This document shows, one piece after another, positions 1-5,827 of a stretch of 13,108 nt of DNA. The stretch is taken from contig CAVJHQ010000068.1 of NCBI GenBank assembly GCA_963649365.1, positions 1 to 13,108 of the forward strand. Direction: 5' to 3'. Source of the DNA: Paratractidigestivibacter sp963649365 (GTDB lineage Bacteria > Actinomycetota > Coriobacteriia > Coriobacteriales > Atopobiaceae). The notes beneath the pieces were generated by a model. That model saw nothing but the letters and a program-made list of their open reading frames with translations. It made no database searches and was not told where the DNA came from. Position numbers and translations under genes: made by a program. Positions within the stretch are counted from its first letter, which is position 1. Each line of letters begins with the position of its first letter.

Positions 1-51
1 CAGAGGGAGCGGATTTACAGTCCGCCGCAGTTGCCGCTGTGCCACATCCCC
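1..51 (-). tRNA. tRNA-Tyr(GUA), 5' part only; runs off the left edge
   Basis: Read on the minus strand from base 51, the sequence gives a 7-base acceptor 5' strand (GGGGATG), U8, a short D arm (GCA/TGC around a loop containing GGC), a perfect 5-bp anticodon stem (GCGGA/TCCGC) and the loop CTGTAAA with anticodon GTA at bases 18-16. After the stem the sequence TCCCTCTG does not look like a 5-base variable loop and fits the start of the long variable arm of class II tRNATyr. The variable arm, T arm and 3' acceptor strand lie outside the window. It has its own strong promoter about 50 bases upstream. Confidence 0.9.
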
Positions 52-104
52 ATTCCGTTATCAAGAACTCGCTGAGAACCAATGTCCCCTGCAAGCGAGA
101 AAAG

Positions 105-133
105 ATAGTACGGCTCAGCCAAATTCTTGTCAA
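105..133 (-). promoter_or_regulatory. Near-consensus sigma-70 type promoter for tRNA-Tyr
   Basis: On the minus strand there is a perfect -35 box TTGACA (bases 133-128), a 17-base spacer, and the -10 box TACTAT (110-105). Transcription should start near base 98, giving a leader of roughly 47 bases before the tRNA. This is the best promoter match I found in the window. It points at tRNA-Tyr and whatever genes follow it beyond the left edge. Confidence 0.85.
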
Positions 134-164
134 CGTATACCACGTATCCGGGCGTATCCTATCC
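134..164 (-). repeat. Phased direct repeats abutting the -35 box of the tRNA-Tyr promoter
   Basis: On the minus strand the unit GGATACG occurs at 159-153 and 149-143, then GTATACG at 140-134 directly touching the TTGACA box. A partial unit GGATA sits at 164-160. The full units start 10 and 9 bases apart, close to one helix turn. Position and phasing resemble a binding site for an activator or a series of protein contacts upstream of RNA polymerase. The binding protein is unknown, and function is inferred only from position. Confidence 0.55.
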
Positions 165-225
165 TCAATTTCTGCACATCCCCAGGTCAACGACGGTGTT
201 GAGAATACTTTGAGGCGCGTATTCC

Positions 226-260
226 AATAAGAAGGCCCCGAGACCGAGGTCCCGGGGCCT
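226..260 (-). terminator. Intrinsic terminator after tRNA-Thr
   Basis: An 8-bp perfect stem (AGGCCCCG at 233-240 with CGGGGCCT at 253-260) encloses a further GAC/GTC pairing with a CGAG loop. Read on the minus strand it is followed by TCTTATT, a moderately U-rich tail. It starts about 12 bases after the tRNA-Thr 3' end. It should separate tRNA-Thr transcription from the next promoter. On the plus strand the hairpin is followed by A residues first, and no plus-strand gene precedes it. Confidence 0.75.
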
Positions 261-271
261 AAAAATTTCTC

Positions 272-346
272 TGGAGCCAGCAGTGGGAATCGAACCCACA
301 ACCGCCGGATTACAAGGCCGGTGCGCTACCGTTGCGCCATGCTGGC
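272..346 (-). tRNA. tRNA-Thr(UGU), complete, CCA encoded
   Basis: The minus strand gives a complete cloverleaf. The 7-bp acceptor stem is GCCAGCA/TGCTGGC, followed by U8, a D arm GCGC/GCGC, anticodon loop CTTGTAA (anticodon TGT at 314-312, reading ACA), T arm GTGGG/CCCAC with loop TTCGATT, discriminator T, and an encoded CCA at 274-272. The length is 72 bases plus CCA. One oddity is that the anticodon stem CCGGC/TCCGG has four Watson-Crick pairs and a C-U mismatch at the pair closing the loop (bases 317 and 309). All other stems are perfect, so this is unlikely to be a pseudogene. Confidence 0.95.
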
Positions 347-358
347 AAGTGCGCGTTG

Positions 359-388
359 AGTATAGCCGCATTCGCGCAGACGCGCTAG
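359..388 (-). promoter_or_regulatory. Probable promoter of tRNA-Thr, overlapping the 3' end of yacP
   Basis: The minus strand carries a good -10 box TATACT at 364-359. It would start transcription near base 352, only about 6 bases before the mature tRNA 5' end, a common layout for tRNA genes. No good -35 box is visible at 16-18 bases spacing (candidates there are GC-rich and lie on the yacP stop codon). The promoter is therefore plausible but rests on the -10 box and its placement. Read-through from yacP is the alternative. Confidence 0.45.
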
Positions 389-924
389 CGGCCCAGGAGC
401 TTCCAGAGCTTCTGGCGCTGCTCCGGGGAGAGCCGGTCCTCGAGCGTCATGCGTTGGCGCTGGCGCGCCGCGTTCTCGCTCTCGTATTCCACGGCCAGGG
501 CGTCCACGTCGTGGACGAGCACGTCGCTTGAGATCTTGCTCACCGGGACGCCGCCCACGGTGGCGCGGATAGTCGAGTCCGACGTGACCACCGTCACCGC
601 GTGCGGCACGAGGCGCTCCTCTGTGACCAGGCGCTCGATGACGGCGTCGGCGCTCTCGCCGGCCCTCGAGAAGATCGTGCGCACGCCGCCTTTGGCCGTG
701 TACGGGCGCTCGGGCGAGACGTTGTTGGCCGCGTCGAAGACGACGACGGGCTCGTATTTCCCCTTTGCGTAGGCCGCGACGTCGGAGATGAGCAGGTCGC
801 GGGACTGCTCGAAGGGGTCCGAGACGCCCGAGCGGTCCATGCGGGCCAGGTAGCGCTCGGACTTGAATATGACGTTGTAGCCGTCGACGACGAGAAGGTC
901 GAGGCGCTTCTTTCCAGCGGCCAT
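385..924 (-). CDS. yacP: NYN-domain endoribonuclease, YacP/Rae1 family
   Basis: The 179-residue protein is the length expected for the single-domain YacP family (NYN fold, related to PIN nucleases). The signature VDGYNVIF at residues 13-20 supplies the first Asp and the Asn. VVVFDAANN near residue 60 and the SADAVIERLV segment near 90 supply further acidic residues of the metal site. VVTSDST near 113 is the last acidic strand. In Bacillus subtilis the homologue Rae1 cleaves mRNA in the ribosomal A site, and that role here is inferred. The start ATG at 924 has the Shine-Dalgarno GGGGGA about 9 bases upstream, inside the end of rlmB, and only 3 bases separate the stop of rlmB from it. The C-terminal third is charged and poorly conserved. 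Stop codon TAG. Confidence 0.85.
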   Translation of the reverse strand: MAAGKKRLDLLVVDGYNVIFKSERYLARMDRSGVSDPFEQSRDLLISDVAAYAKGKYEPVVVFDAANNVSPERPYTAKGGVRTIFSRAGESADAVIERLVTEERLVPHAVTVVTSDSTIRATVGGVPVSKISSDVLVHDVDALAVEYESENAARQRQRMTLEDRLSPEQRQKLWKLLGR

Positions 925-927
925 GGC

Positions 928-1803
928 CTAGTCCCCCGTGCTCACGCGGCGAAGCCACTCGTAGGCCATCACGGTCGTGGCCTGGGCGACGTTCAGCGAC
1001 TCGACGCGGCCGCGCTGCGGCAGCTTCGCGGCGAAGTCGCACTTCTCGAGGACCAGGCGAGAGATGCCCGAGCCCTCCGAGCCCATGACGAGCGCGAGGC
1101 GGCCGCCCATGGGCGCGCCCCAGACGTCGGCCTCGGCGTGCTCGGTCGACGCACAGGCCCAGAAACCCGCCTCCTTGAGCTGCTCGAGGGCGCGCGGGAG
1201 ATTGGCCACCTGGGCGATGGGGATGTGCAGTACGGCGCCGGCCGAGGTCTTGTAGGCCCCGACGCCGACCTTTGCCGCGCGCGCGTTGGCGATGACGACG
1301 CCCGCGGCCCCGACGACCTCCGCGGTGCGGACGATCGCGCCGAAGTTGCCCTCGTCCGTCACGTGGTCGAGGACGATGACGAGCGCGTCGCCCTCCCCCG
1401 CCGCGCGGACGACATCGGAGAGCTGCGCGTACTGGAACGGCTTCGTGCGGACGACGACGCCCTGATGGGCGCCATGGCTCGAGAGCTGGTCCAGGCGGGA
1501 GCGCGGCACCCGCTCAACGGCCACTCCCCTGCCCTCAAGACGCTCGACCAGGCGCTCGAGCTCGCGGTCCTGCTGGCCCGACGGGGCCGCCACCAGCGCC
1601 GTCTTGAGCGGCATGCCGGCGGCCAGGGCCTCGTCGACCGCCCGGCGCCCCTCGATGAGGTCCGAGCGGCCGGCCGCGCCCTGGGGCGCGGTCGCCTTAC
1701 GGGGACGGCCGGGGGCCGGGCGGCCCGCCGCGGGGCGGGAAGACGCGCCGCGCCCGCGCTGCTTGCCGCCCGGGGCGCCGCCTTGCTTGGTGTTTCTCGC
1801 CAT
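928..1803 (-). CDS. rlmB: 23S rRNA 2'-O-ribose methyltransferase, SpoU/TrmH family (RlmB-like)
   Basis: The 291-residue protein would methylate the ribose of a guanosine in 23S rRNA using S-adenosylmethionine (Gm2251 in E. coli). Residues 1-45 are a low-complexity basic Gly/Pro/Ala/Arg tail, as in many actinobacterial members. A substrate-binding domain follows (IEGRRAVDEAL near 50). The SpoU knot carries motif 1 (NFGAIVRTAE), motif 2 (LALVMGSEGSGIS) and motif 3 (LPQRGRVESLNVAQAT). In motif 1 the usual Asp-Pro before the Asn is Asp-Glu-Gly, a mild deviation. The start ATG lies 3 bases after the cysS stop with a weak AGAAGG site inside cysS, so translation is probably coupled. The exact target nucleotide cannot be told from sequence, and another TrmH-group enzyme is possible. 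Stop codon TAG. Confidence 0.9.
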   Translation of the reverse strand: MARNTKQGGAPGGKQRGRGASSRPAAGRPAPGRPRKATAPQGAAGRSDLIEGRRAVDEALAAGMPLKTALVAAPSGQQDRELERLVERLEGRGVAVERVPRSRLDQLSSHGAHQGVVVRTKPFQYAQLSDVVRAAGEGDALVIVLDHVTDEGNFGAIVRTAEVVGAAGVVIANARAAKVGVGAYKTSAGAVLHIPIAQVANLPRALEQLKEAGFWACASTEHAEADVWGAPMGGRLALVMGSEGSGISRLVLEKCDFAAKLPQRGRVESLNVAQATTVMAYEWLRRVSTGD

Positions 1804-1806
1804 GCG

Positions 1807-3282
1807 CTACGCCTTCTTGTGGACGCGGGCGCCGGCGGCGGTGTCCTCCACGACCAGGCCCAGGGCCGCGATGCCGTCGCGGATGGCGTCCGCGCGGCCC
1901 CAGTCCTTGGCGGCCCTGGCCTGCTGGCGCGCGTCGAGCAGCGCGGCGGCCGCGTCGCTCGCCGAGTCGCCCTCGTAGCCGGCGACCTCGCGGGCGAGGT
2001 CGACCAGCTCGCGCGGCAGCTCCTCGGCCGCCTCGCGGGCGAGGTCGATGCCGAGGACGCTCGAGAGCTCGCAGAGCGTGTCCGCGGCGCGCAGGCAGAC
2101 GGCGTTGGCGTAGCGCTCGCCGGCGGCGTCGAGGTACGTGTTCGCAGCCGTGACCAGCGAGAAGATCGCCGCAAGGCCGCCCGCGGTGTTGAAGTCGTCG
2201 TCCATCTGCCGCTCGAACTCCTCGCGGGCGGCGTCCACGAGGCGGCCGAACTCGCGGTCGGCCTCCTCCAGCGCGCCGTCCTTGGGCTTCTGCCCCGCGG
2301 CCCAGCGCAGGTTGCGCACGCAGGTCTGCATGCGCTCGAGGGTGCCGACGGTGCCGTCGAGGCGCTCGAAGCTGAAGTCGAGCGGGGCGCGGTACTGGGT
2401 CTGGAGCATGAGCAGGCGCACGGCGTCCGCGGGGTACTTGTCGAGCACCTCCTTGAGCGTGAAGAAGTTGCCGAGCGACTTGGACATCTTGTCGCCGTTG
2501 ACGCGCAGCATGCCGGCGTGCATCCAGGTGTTGGCGAGGGCCTTGTCCCAGGCGCACATGGCCTGGGCGGTCTCGTTCTCGTGGTGCGGGAAGATGAGGT
2601 CGGCGCCGCCGCCGTGGATGTCGATGGGGGTGCCCAGGTAGCGGTGGATCATCGCGCAGCACTCGGTGTGCCAGCCGGGGCGGCCTTCTCCCCAAGGCGA
2701 CGGCCAGCTGGGCTCGCCGGGCTTGGCGGCCTTCCACAGGGCAAAGTCAAAGGGGTCGCGCTTCTCGTCGTTGACCTCGACGCGCTCGCCGGCGCGCAGC
2801 TGGTCGAGGTCGCGGCCCGAGAGGATGCCGTAGTTGTGGTCGGAGCGCACGGAGAAGTACACGTCGCCGGAGGGCACCGGGTACGCGAAGCCCTTCTCGA
2901 TAAGGAGCTGGATCATCTCCTGCATGGCCTCGATCTCGCGCGTGGCGCGCGGGCGGATGTCGGGGTCCATGATGCCGAACCGGTGCATCTGCTCGATGAA
3001 GGCGTTCGAGAACTCCTCGGCGACCTCGGCGGCGGTGCGGCCCTGCTCGTTGGCGCGGTTGATGATCTTGTCGTCGACGTCGGTGAGGTTCTGGGCGAAG
3101 GTCACCTGGTAGCCCTTGTGCATGAGGTAGCGGCGGATGACGTCGAACGAGAGGAACGTGCGCGCGTTGCCGATGTGGATCTGGTCGTAGACCGTGGGCC
3201 CGCACACGTACATGCGGATCTTGCCCTCCTCGATGGGGACGAGCTCCTCTTTGCGGTGGGTCTGGCTGTTATAGACGAGCAT
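1807..3282 (-). CDS. cysS: Cysteinyl-tRNA synthetase
   Basis: The 491-residue class I synthetase charges tRNACys with cysteine in the cytoplasm. Visible landmarks are CGPTVYD at 27-33 with HIGN at 36-39 (HIGH motif) and KMSKS at 265-269. The zinc site of the family, which selects the cysteine thiol, is complete: C27, C208 (in WHTECCAM), H233 and E237 (in HHENE). A helical anticodon-binding and C-terminal part follows, ending HKKA. I chose the ATG at 3282 because GAGGAG lies 6 bases upstream and the protein then begins like its family. The frame stays open to a GTG at 3333, which has no ribosome binding site. It leads the rlmB-yacP pair. The leader is too short for a T-box. Stop codon TAG. Confidence 0.97.
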   Translation of the reverse strand: MLVYNSQTHRKEELVPIEEGKIRMYVCGPTVYDQIHIGNARTFLSFDVIRRYLMHKGYQVTFAQNLTDVDDKIINRANEQGRTAAEVAEEFSNAFIEQMHRFGIMDPDIRPRATREIEAMQEMIQLLIEKGFAYPVPSGDVYFSVRSDHNYGILSGRDLDQLRAGERVEVNDEKRDPFDFALWKAAKPGEPSWPSPWGEGRPGWHTECCAMIHRYLGTPIDIHGGGADLIFPHHENETAQAMCAWDKALANTWMHAGMLRVNGDKMSKSLGNFFTLKEVLDKYPADAVRLLMLQTQYRAPLDFSFERLDGTVGTLERMQTCVRNLRWAAGQKPKDGALEEADREFGRLVDAAREEFERQMDDDFNTAGGLAAIFSLVTAANTYLDAAGERYANAVCLRAADTLCELSSVLGIDLAREAAEELPRELVDLAREVAGYEGDSASDAAAALLDARQQARAAKDWGRADAIRDGIAALGLVVEDTAAGARVHKKA

Positions 3283-3356
3283 GCTGCGCTCCTCGCTCTT
3301 CTTTCCAAAAGGTACTGACACAGGGTAATACACGTGTCGGGCAAGAAGCCCGGCGG
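3283..3356 (-). promoter_or_regulatory. ispF-cysS spacer with small hairpin and inverted repeat
   Basis: This 74-base gap holds, in transcription order, a 5-bp hairpin (CGGGC-TTCTT-GCCCG) just after the ispF stop with no U-tract. Next is an inverted repeat GACAC/GTGTC separated by 12 bases and containing the palindrome ACACGTGT. Last is the cysS ribosome binding site GAGGAG at 3294-3289. I see no convincing -35/-10 pair, so cysS may be read from upstream. The inverted repeat could be an operator, but this is only a suggestion. Confidence 0.35.
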
Positions 3357-3836
3357 CTAATCCTTATCCAACAGGGCGACGGCCCAGGCCGCGATGCCCT
3401 CCTTGCGGCCCACGAAACCGAGCCTCTCGGTCGTGGTCGCCTTGACGCCCACGGCGTCGACGGGCACGCCCATGGCGGCGGCCATGTTCTCCCTCATCTG
3501 CTCGCGATAGGGCGCGAGCTTGGGGGCCTGGGCCGCCACGGTGCAGTCGCAGTCGACGATGCGCCAGCCGCGCTCGCGAACCAGGTCCGCAACGCGCCCG
3601 AGCAGCGCGATCGAGTCCGCTCCCTCGTAGGCGGGGTCGTCGTCGGGAAAGAGCTTGCCGATGTCGCCCTCCCGCAAGGCGCCGAGAAGGGCGTCCATGA
3701 GGGCGTGGGCCAGTACGTCGGCGTCCGAATGGCCAAGAAGCCCGCGCTCGCAGGGCACGTCGACGCCGCCCAGGACGCACCTGCGGCCCTCGGCGAAGGC
3801 GTGCACGTCGAAGCCGTGTCCGATTCTTAGGCCCAT
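3357..3836 (-). CDS. ispF: 2-C-methyl-D-erythritol 2,4-cyclodiphosphate synthase
   Basis: The 159-residue protein makes the fifth step of the MEP isoprenoid pathway, cyclising CDP-methylerythritol 2-phosphate and releasing CMP. The metal ligands are present as D10, H12 (in GHGFDVHAF) and H44 (in HSDADVLAHALMDA). The C-terminal signature TTTERLGFVGRKEGIA is intact, and the length is typical. The start ATG at 3836 has AGGAAGG upstream and overlaps the end of ispD by 10 bases, so the two adjacent pathway genes are translationally coupled. The intermediate enzyme IspE is not in the window. The same frame stays open far upstream, antisense-free but out of frame with ispD, and does not represent a longer protein. 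Stop codon TAG. Confidence 0.97.
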   Translation of the reverse strand: MGLRIGHGFDVHAFAEGRRCVLGGVDVPCERGLLGHSDADVLAHALMDALLGALREGDIGKLFPDDDPAYEGADSIALLGRVADLVRERGWRIVDCDCTVAAQAPKLAPYREQMRENMAAAMGVPVDAVGVKATTTERLGFVGRKEGIAAWAVALLDKD

Positions 3837-4639
3837 GGCCCTTCCTTTCTTCGGGCTCGTCCGCAGCCCTCCTCGACGAGGCGCTGCTCGAGCGTGGCGG
3901 CGGCCACCGCGAGGTCCTCGGGGACGGTCACCTTGAGGTTGTCGCGCGAGCACTCGACGCAGACGACCTTGCCGCCGTGGCGCTCCACGAGCGACGAGTC
4001 GTCCGTGCCGGCGAAGCCGTCCCAGAACGCCGCCTTGTACGCGGCCGCGAGCGGCTTCGCGCGGAAGACCTGCGGGGTCTGCGCCGCCCAGTAGAACGAC
4101 CGGTCCGGCGTCGCGATGACCTGCGCGCCCTCGACGAGCTTGAGCGTGTCGATGGAACGATGGGCGCAGATGGCGCCGGCAAGCGAGGCGTCGGCGCGGA
4201 CCGTGGCGCAGGCCCGCTCGATGGCCTCGACCTCGATGAGCGGGCGCGCAGAGTCGTGGACGGCAACAAGCGCCTGGTCGCGGGCCACGTTCCGAAGGCC
4301 CGAGAAGACCGAGTCCTGACGGGTGGCTCCCGACGGGGCGAAGCTCACGGGCTTGGCGAGCGTCAGGCGGCCGAGCACCTCTTCCTGAACAAGGGTGACC
4401 TTGTCGGGCGCGCAGACGATGACGAGCGAGGCCACGCTCGGCGCGCGGTCGAACGCCATCACGGACCAGGCCATGAGCGGAAGCCCGCACAGGTCGACGA
4501 ACTGCTTGCCGCGCGCGTCGCCGAAACGCTCGCCGGTGCCGCCGGCGAGGATGATCGCGCAGGTGTCGGGGCCGGAGGCCGCCGACCCCGTCAGCTCGGG
4601 CTCCGCGCAGGGGCAGGCGCACACGCTGCCCGCGCTCAT
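3827..4639 (-). CDS. ispD: 2-C-methyl-D-erythritol 4-phosphate cytidylyltransferase
   Basis: The 270-residue protein transfers CMP from CTP to methylerythritol 4-phosphate (MEP pathway). The nucleotide-binding loop is AIILAGGTGERFG (28-40) followed by GKQ at 44-46, where most relatives have PKQ. R38 and K45 correspond to the catalytic Arg20 and Lys27 of the E. coli enzyme. HDSARPLIE, TPQVFR, TDDSSLVE and NLKVTVPEDL are the other family motifs. An N-terminal extension of about 25 residues before the first strand contains the cysteine cluster CACPC. I chose the ATG at 4639, which overlaps the disA stop as ATGA with GGGGGAAG just upstream. A GTG 15 bases earlier would place that ribosome binding site inside the gene. 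Stop codon TAA. Confidence 0.93.
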   Translation of the reverse strand: MSAGSVCACPCAEPELTGSAASGPDTCAIILAGGTGERFGDARGKQFVDLCGLPLMAWSVMAFDRAPSVASLVIVCAPDKVTLVQEEVLGRLTLAKPVSFAPSGATRQDSVFSGLRNVARDQALVAVHDSARPLIEVEAIERACATVRADASLAGAICAHRSIDTLKLVEGAQVIATPDRSFYWAAQTPQVFRAKPLAAAYKAAFWDGFAGTDDSSLVERHGGKVVCVECSRDNLKVTVPEDLAVAAATLEQRLVEEGCGRARRKEGPWA

Positions 4640-5715
4640 GCGTTCTTCCCCCACATGCGGTGCAGGCTGTTGGCCAGCACGCCGGGGTTCTTGACGCCGA
4701 TCTCGCCCAGGCGGGCAGGGTCGTCGTCAACGGCCTCGAGGACCTCCTGGAGCGAGCCGTACTCGTCGACGAGCTTGTCCGCCATGCCGTCGCGGACGAC
4801 CGAGACGCGGCTGAGCGTGCGCAGGCCGAGCGGGGTCATGATGGAGTCCTCGCCGCGCTCGTCGTTGTAGCCGAGCAGCTTGGCCACGTACTTGGCGGAG
4901 CGCAGCTTCGCGTTGTCCGCCTCGTGCAGGCGCGTGCGGATGACGCGGGCCGCCTCCTCGGAGGAGTCGCTCGCGTAGTCGCGGATGAGCAGGGTATAGG
5001 CCTCGTCCATGCTGCCCAAAAGCTCGTTTCTTTGCATGGCGACCGTGCGGCCCTCGCGCCCGAGCTGCAAAATGCAGTCCTGGAGCTCGTTGTCCGCGGT
5101 CATAAGGGTCTCGAACAGGTAGAAGGCGTTCGTGACGTCGCCGAGCGTGACGTAGTTGTCGAGCTCGAGGCTCGTCAGGCGCAGCAGGCTGCGGTCGAGC
5201 TGGTCGCGGGTGTTCTGCATGGCGACCGTGAGTTGGTTGACCGACACCATGAGGTTCGACAGCGGCTTGAGCTCGAAGCCCACGCCGTCGACATAGACGC
5301 TCACGACCTGCCGGCGCTCCGAGACCGAGACGACGACGGCCTTGGTGAGAAGGCTCATGCGCGCGGCCGTGCGGTGGCGCGTGCCCGTCTCGGTGGTGGG
5401 CAGCGACGGGTCGGGGTTCAGGTGGTAGTTGGCGCGCAGGATCTTCGTCAGGTCCTTGTCCAGGACCACGGAGCCGTCCATCTTGCAGAGCTCGAAGAGG
5501 CGGTTGGCCGTGAACGAGACGTCGAGCTTGAAGCCGTCGTCGCCGGCGGCGAGCACGTTCTCGGTGTCCCCGATGCAGATAAGGGCGCCCATGTGGCCCG
5601 CGATGATCATGTCGAGGGCGTGGCGCAGGGCCGTGCCGGGGGCCGTCTTGCGGATAGCCTCCTCAAGGCGGGCCTGGCGGTCGTCGTAGTTCATCTCGAA
5701 CAGGGCGTTTTCCAT
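4636..5715 (-). CDS. disA: DNA integrity scanning protein, diadenylate cyclase DisA
   Basis: The 359-residue protein makes c-di-AMP from two ATP and, in studied relatives, is an octamer that binds branched DNA and lowers synthesis on damage. The N-terminal DAC domain (about 10-150) has the RHR motif at 113-115 in GTRHRTAA. The usual DGA motif reads DGS at 80-82. A helical linker follows, and a C-terminal helix-hairpin-helix DNA-binding region (about 295-355) contains LGEIGVKNPGVLANSLHRMW. Length and architecture are typical. A very good ribosome binding site, AAGGAGGG at 5728-5721, fixes the start. It heads the disA-ispD-ispF block. The radA gene often found beside disA in Firmicutes is absent here. 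Stop codon TGA, overlapping the ispD start, the only TGA in the window. Confidence 0.96.
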   Translation of the reverse strand: MENALFEMNYDDRQARLEEAIRKTAPGTALRHALDMIIAGHMGALICIGDTENVLAAGDDGFKLDVSFTANRLFELCKMDGSVVLDKDLTKILRANYHLNPDPSLPTTETGTRHRTAARMSLLTKAVVVSVSERRQVVSVYVDGVGFELKPLSNLMVSVNQLTVAMQNTRDQLDRSLLRLTSLELDNYVTLGDVTNAFYLFETLMTADNELQDCILQLGREGRTVAMQRNELLGSMDEAYTLLIRDYASDSSEEAARVIRTRLHEADNAKLRSAKYVAKLLGYNDERGEDSIMTPLGLRTLSRVSVVRDGMADKLVDEYGSLQEVLEAVDDDPARLGEIGVKNPGVLANSLHRMWGKNA

Positions 5716-5782
5716 ACAGTCCCTCCTTGGGCCTGCGAGTCGGCCGTCGGCGCGGCCGCGAAAGCGTTCGGGCGCGGAGCAA

Positions 5783-5820
5783 GGCGCGCCTCAGGGCAAG
5801 TATATGCCCCGAGGCGCGCC
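5783..5820 (-). terminator. Long inverted repeat between clpC and disA (possible terminator or attenuator)
   Basis: A perfect 10-bp arm (GGCGCGCCTC at 5783-5792 with GAGGCGCGCC at 5811-5820) is followed inward by one mismatch and a 5-bp arm (GGGCA/TGCCC) closing a 6-base loop. The total stem is 16 pairs with one mismatch. It begins 7 bases after the clpC stop. The minus-strand sequence after it has no U-run, so it is not a textbook intrinsic terminator. It could slow polymerase, protect the clpC mRNA 3' end, or act with Rho. It remains 68 bases away from the disA ribosome binding-site start codon region. Confidence 0.6.
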
Positions 5821-5827
5821 TCGGCCG

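Noticed and set aside
160..190. Second promoter candidate TTGACC upstream of the repeats
   Set aside because: No -10-like hexamer at 16-18 bases; the nearest ones are at 19 and 23 bases.
39..230. Small plus-strand open frame of 63 codons next to tRNA-Tyr
   Set aside because: It overlaps the tRNA gene, its promoter and repeats, has no ribosome binding site and no recognisable product.
1690..1790. Repeat-like GC tract in the start of rlmB
   Set aside because: It encodes the low-complexity Gly/Pro/Arg tail; the repetition follows from amino-acid composition and no distinct repeat unit is present.
601..3318. Plus-strand open frame of 905 codons opposite rlmB and cysS
   Set aside because: It is the shadow of minus-strand genes whose GC-rich third codon positions remove stops on the other strand. 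Its product is repetitive Ala/Gly/Arg/Val/Asp with no family motif.
3283..3333. N-terminal extension of CysS by 17 residues from a GTG
   Set aside because: No ribosome binding site at the GTG, while the ATG at 3282 has GAGGAG at ideal distance and matches the family start.
3357..4730. Long minus-strand frame joining ispF to an out-of-frame upstream stretch
   Set aside because: The upstream part is the wrong frame of ispD. IspF begins at its own ATG with a ribosome binding site and normal length.
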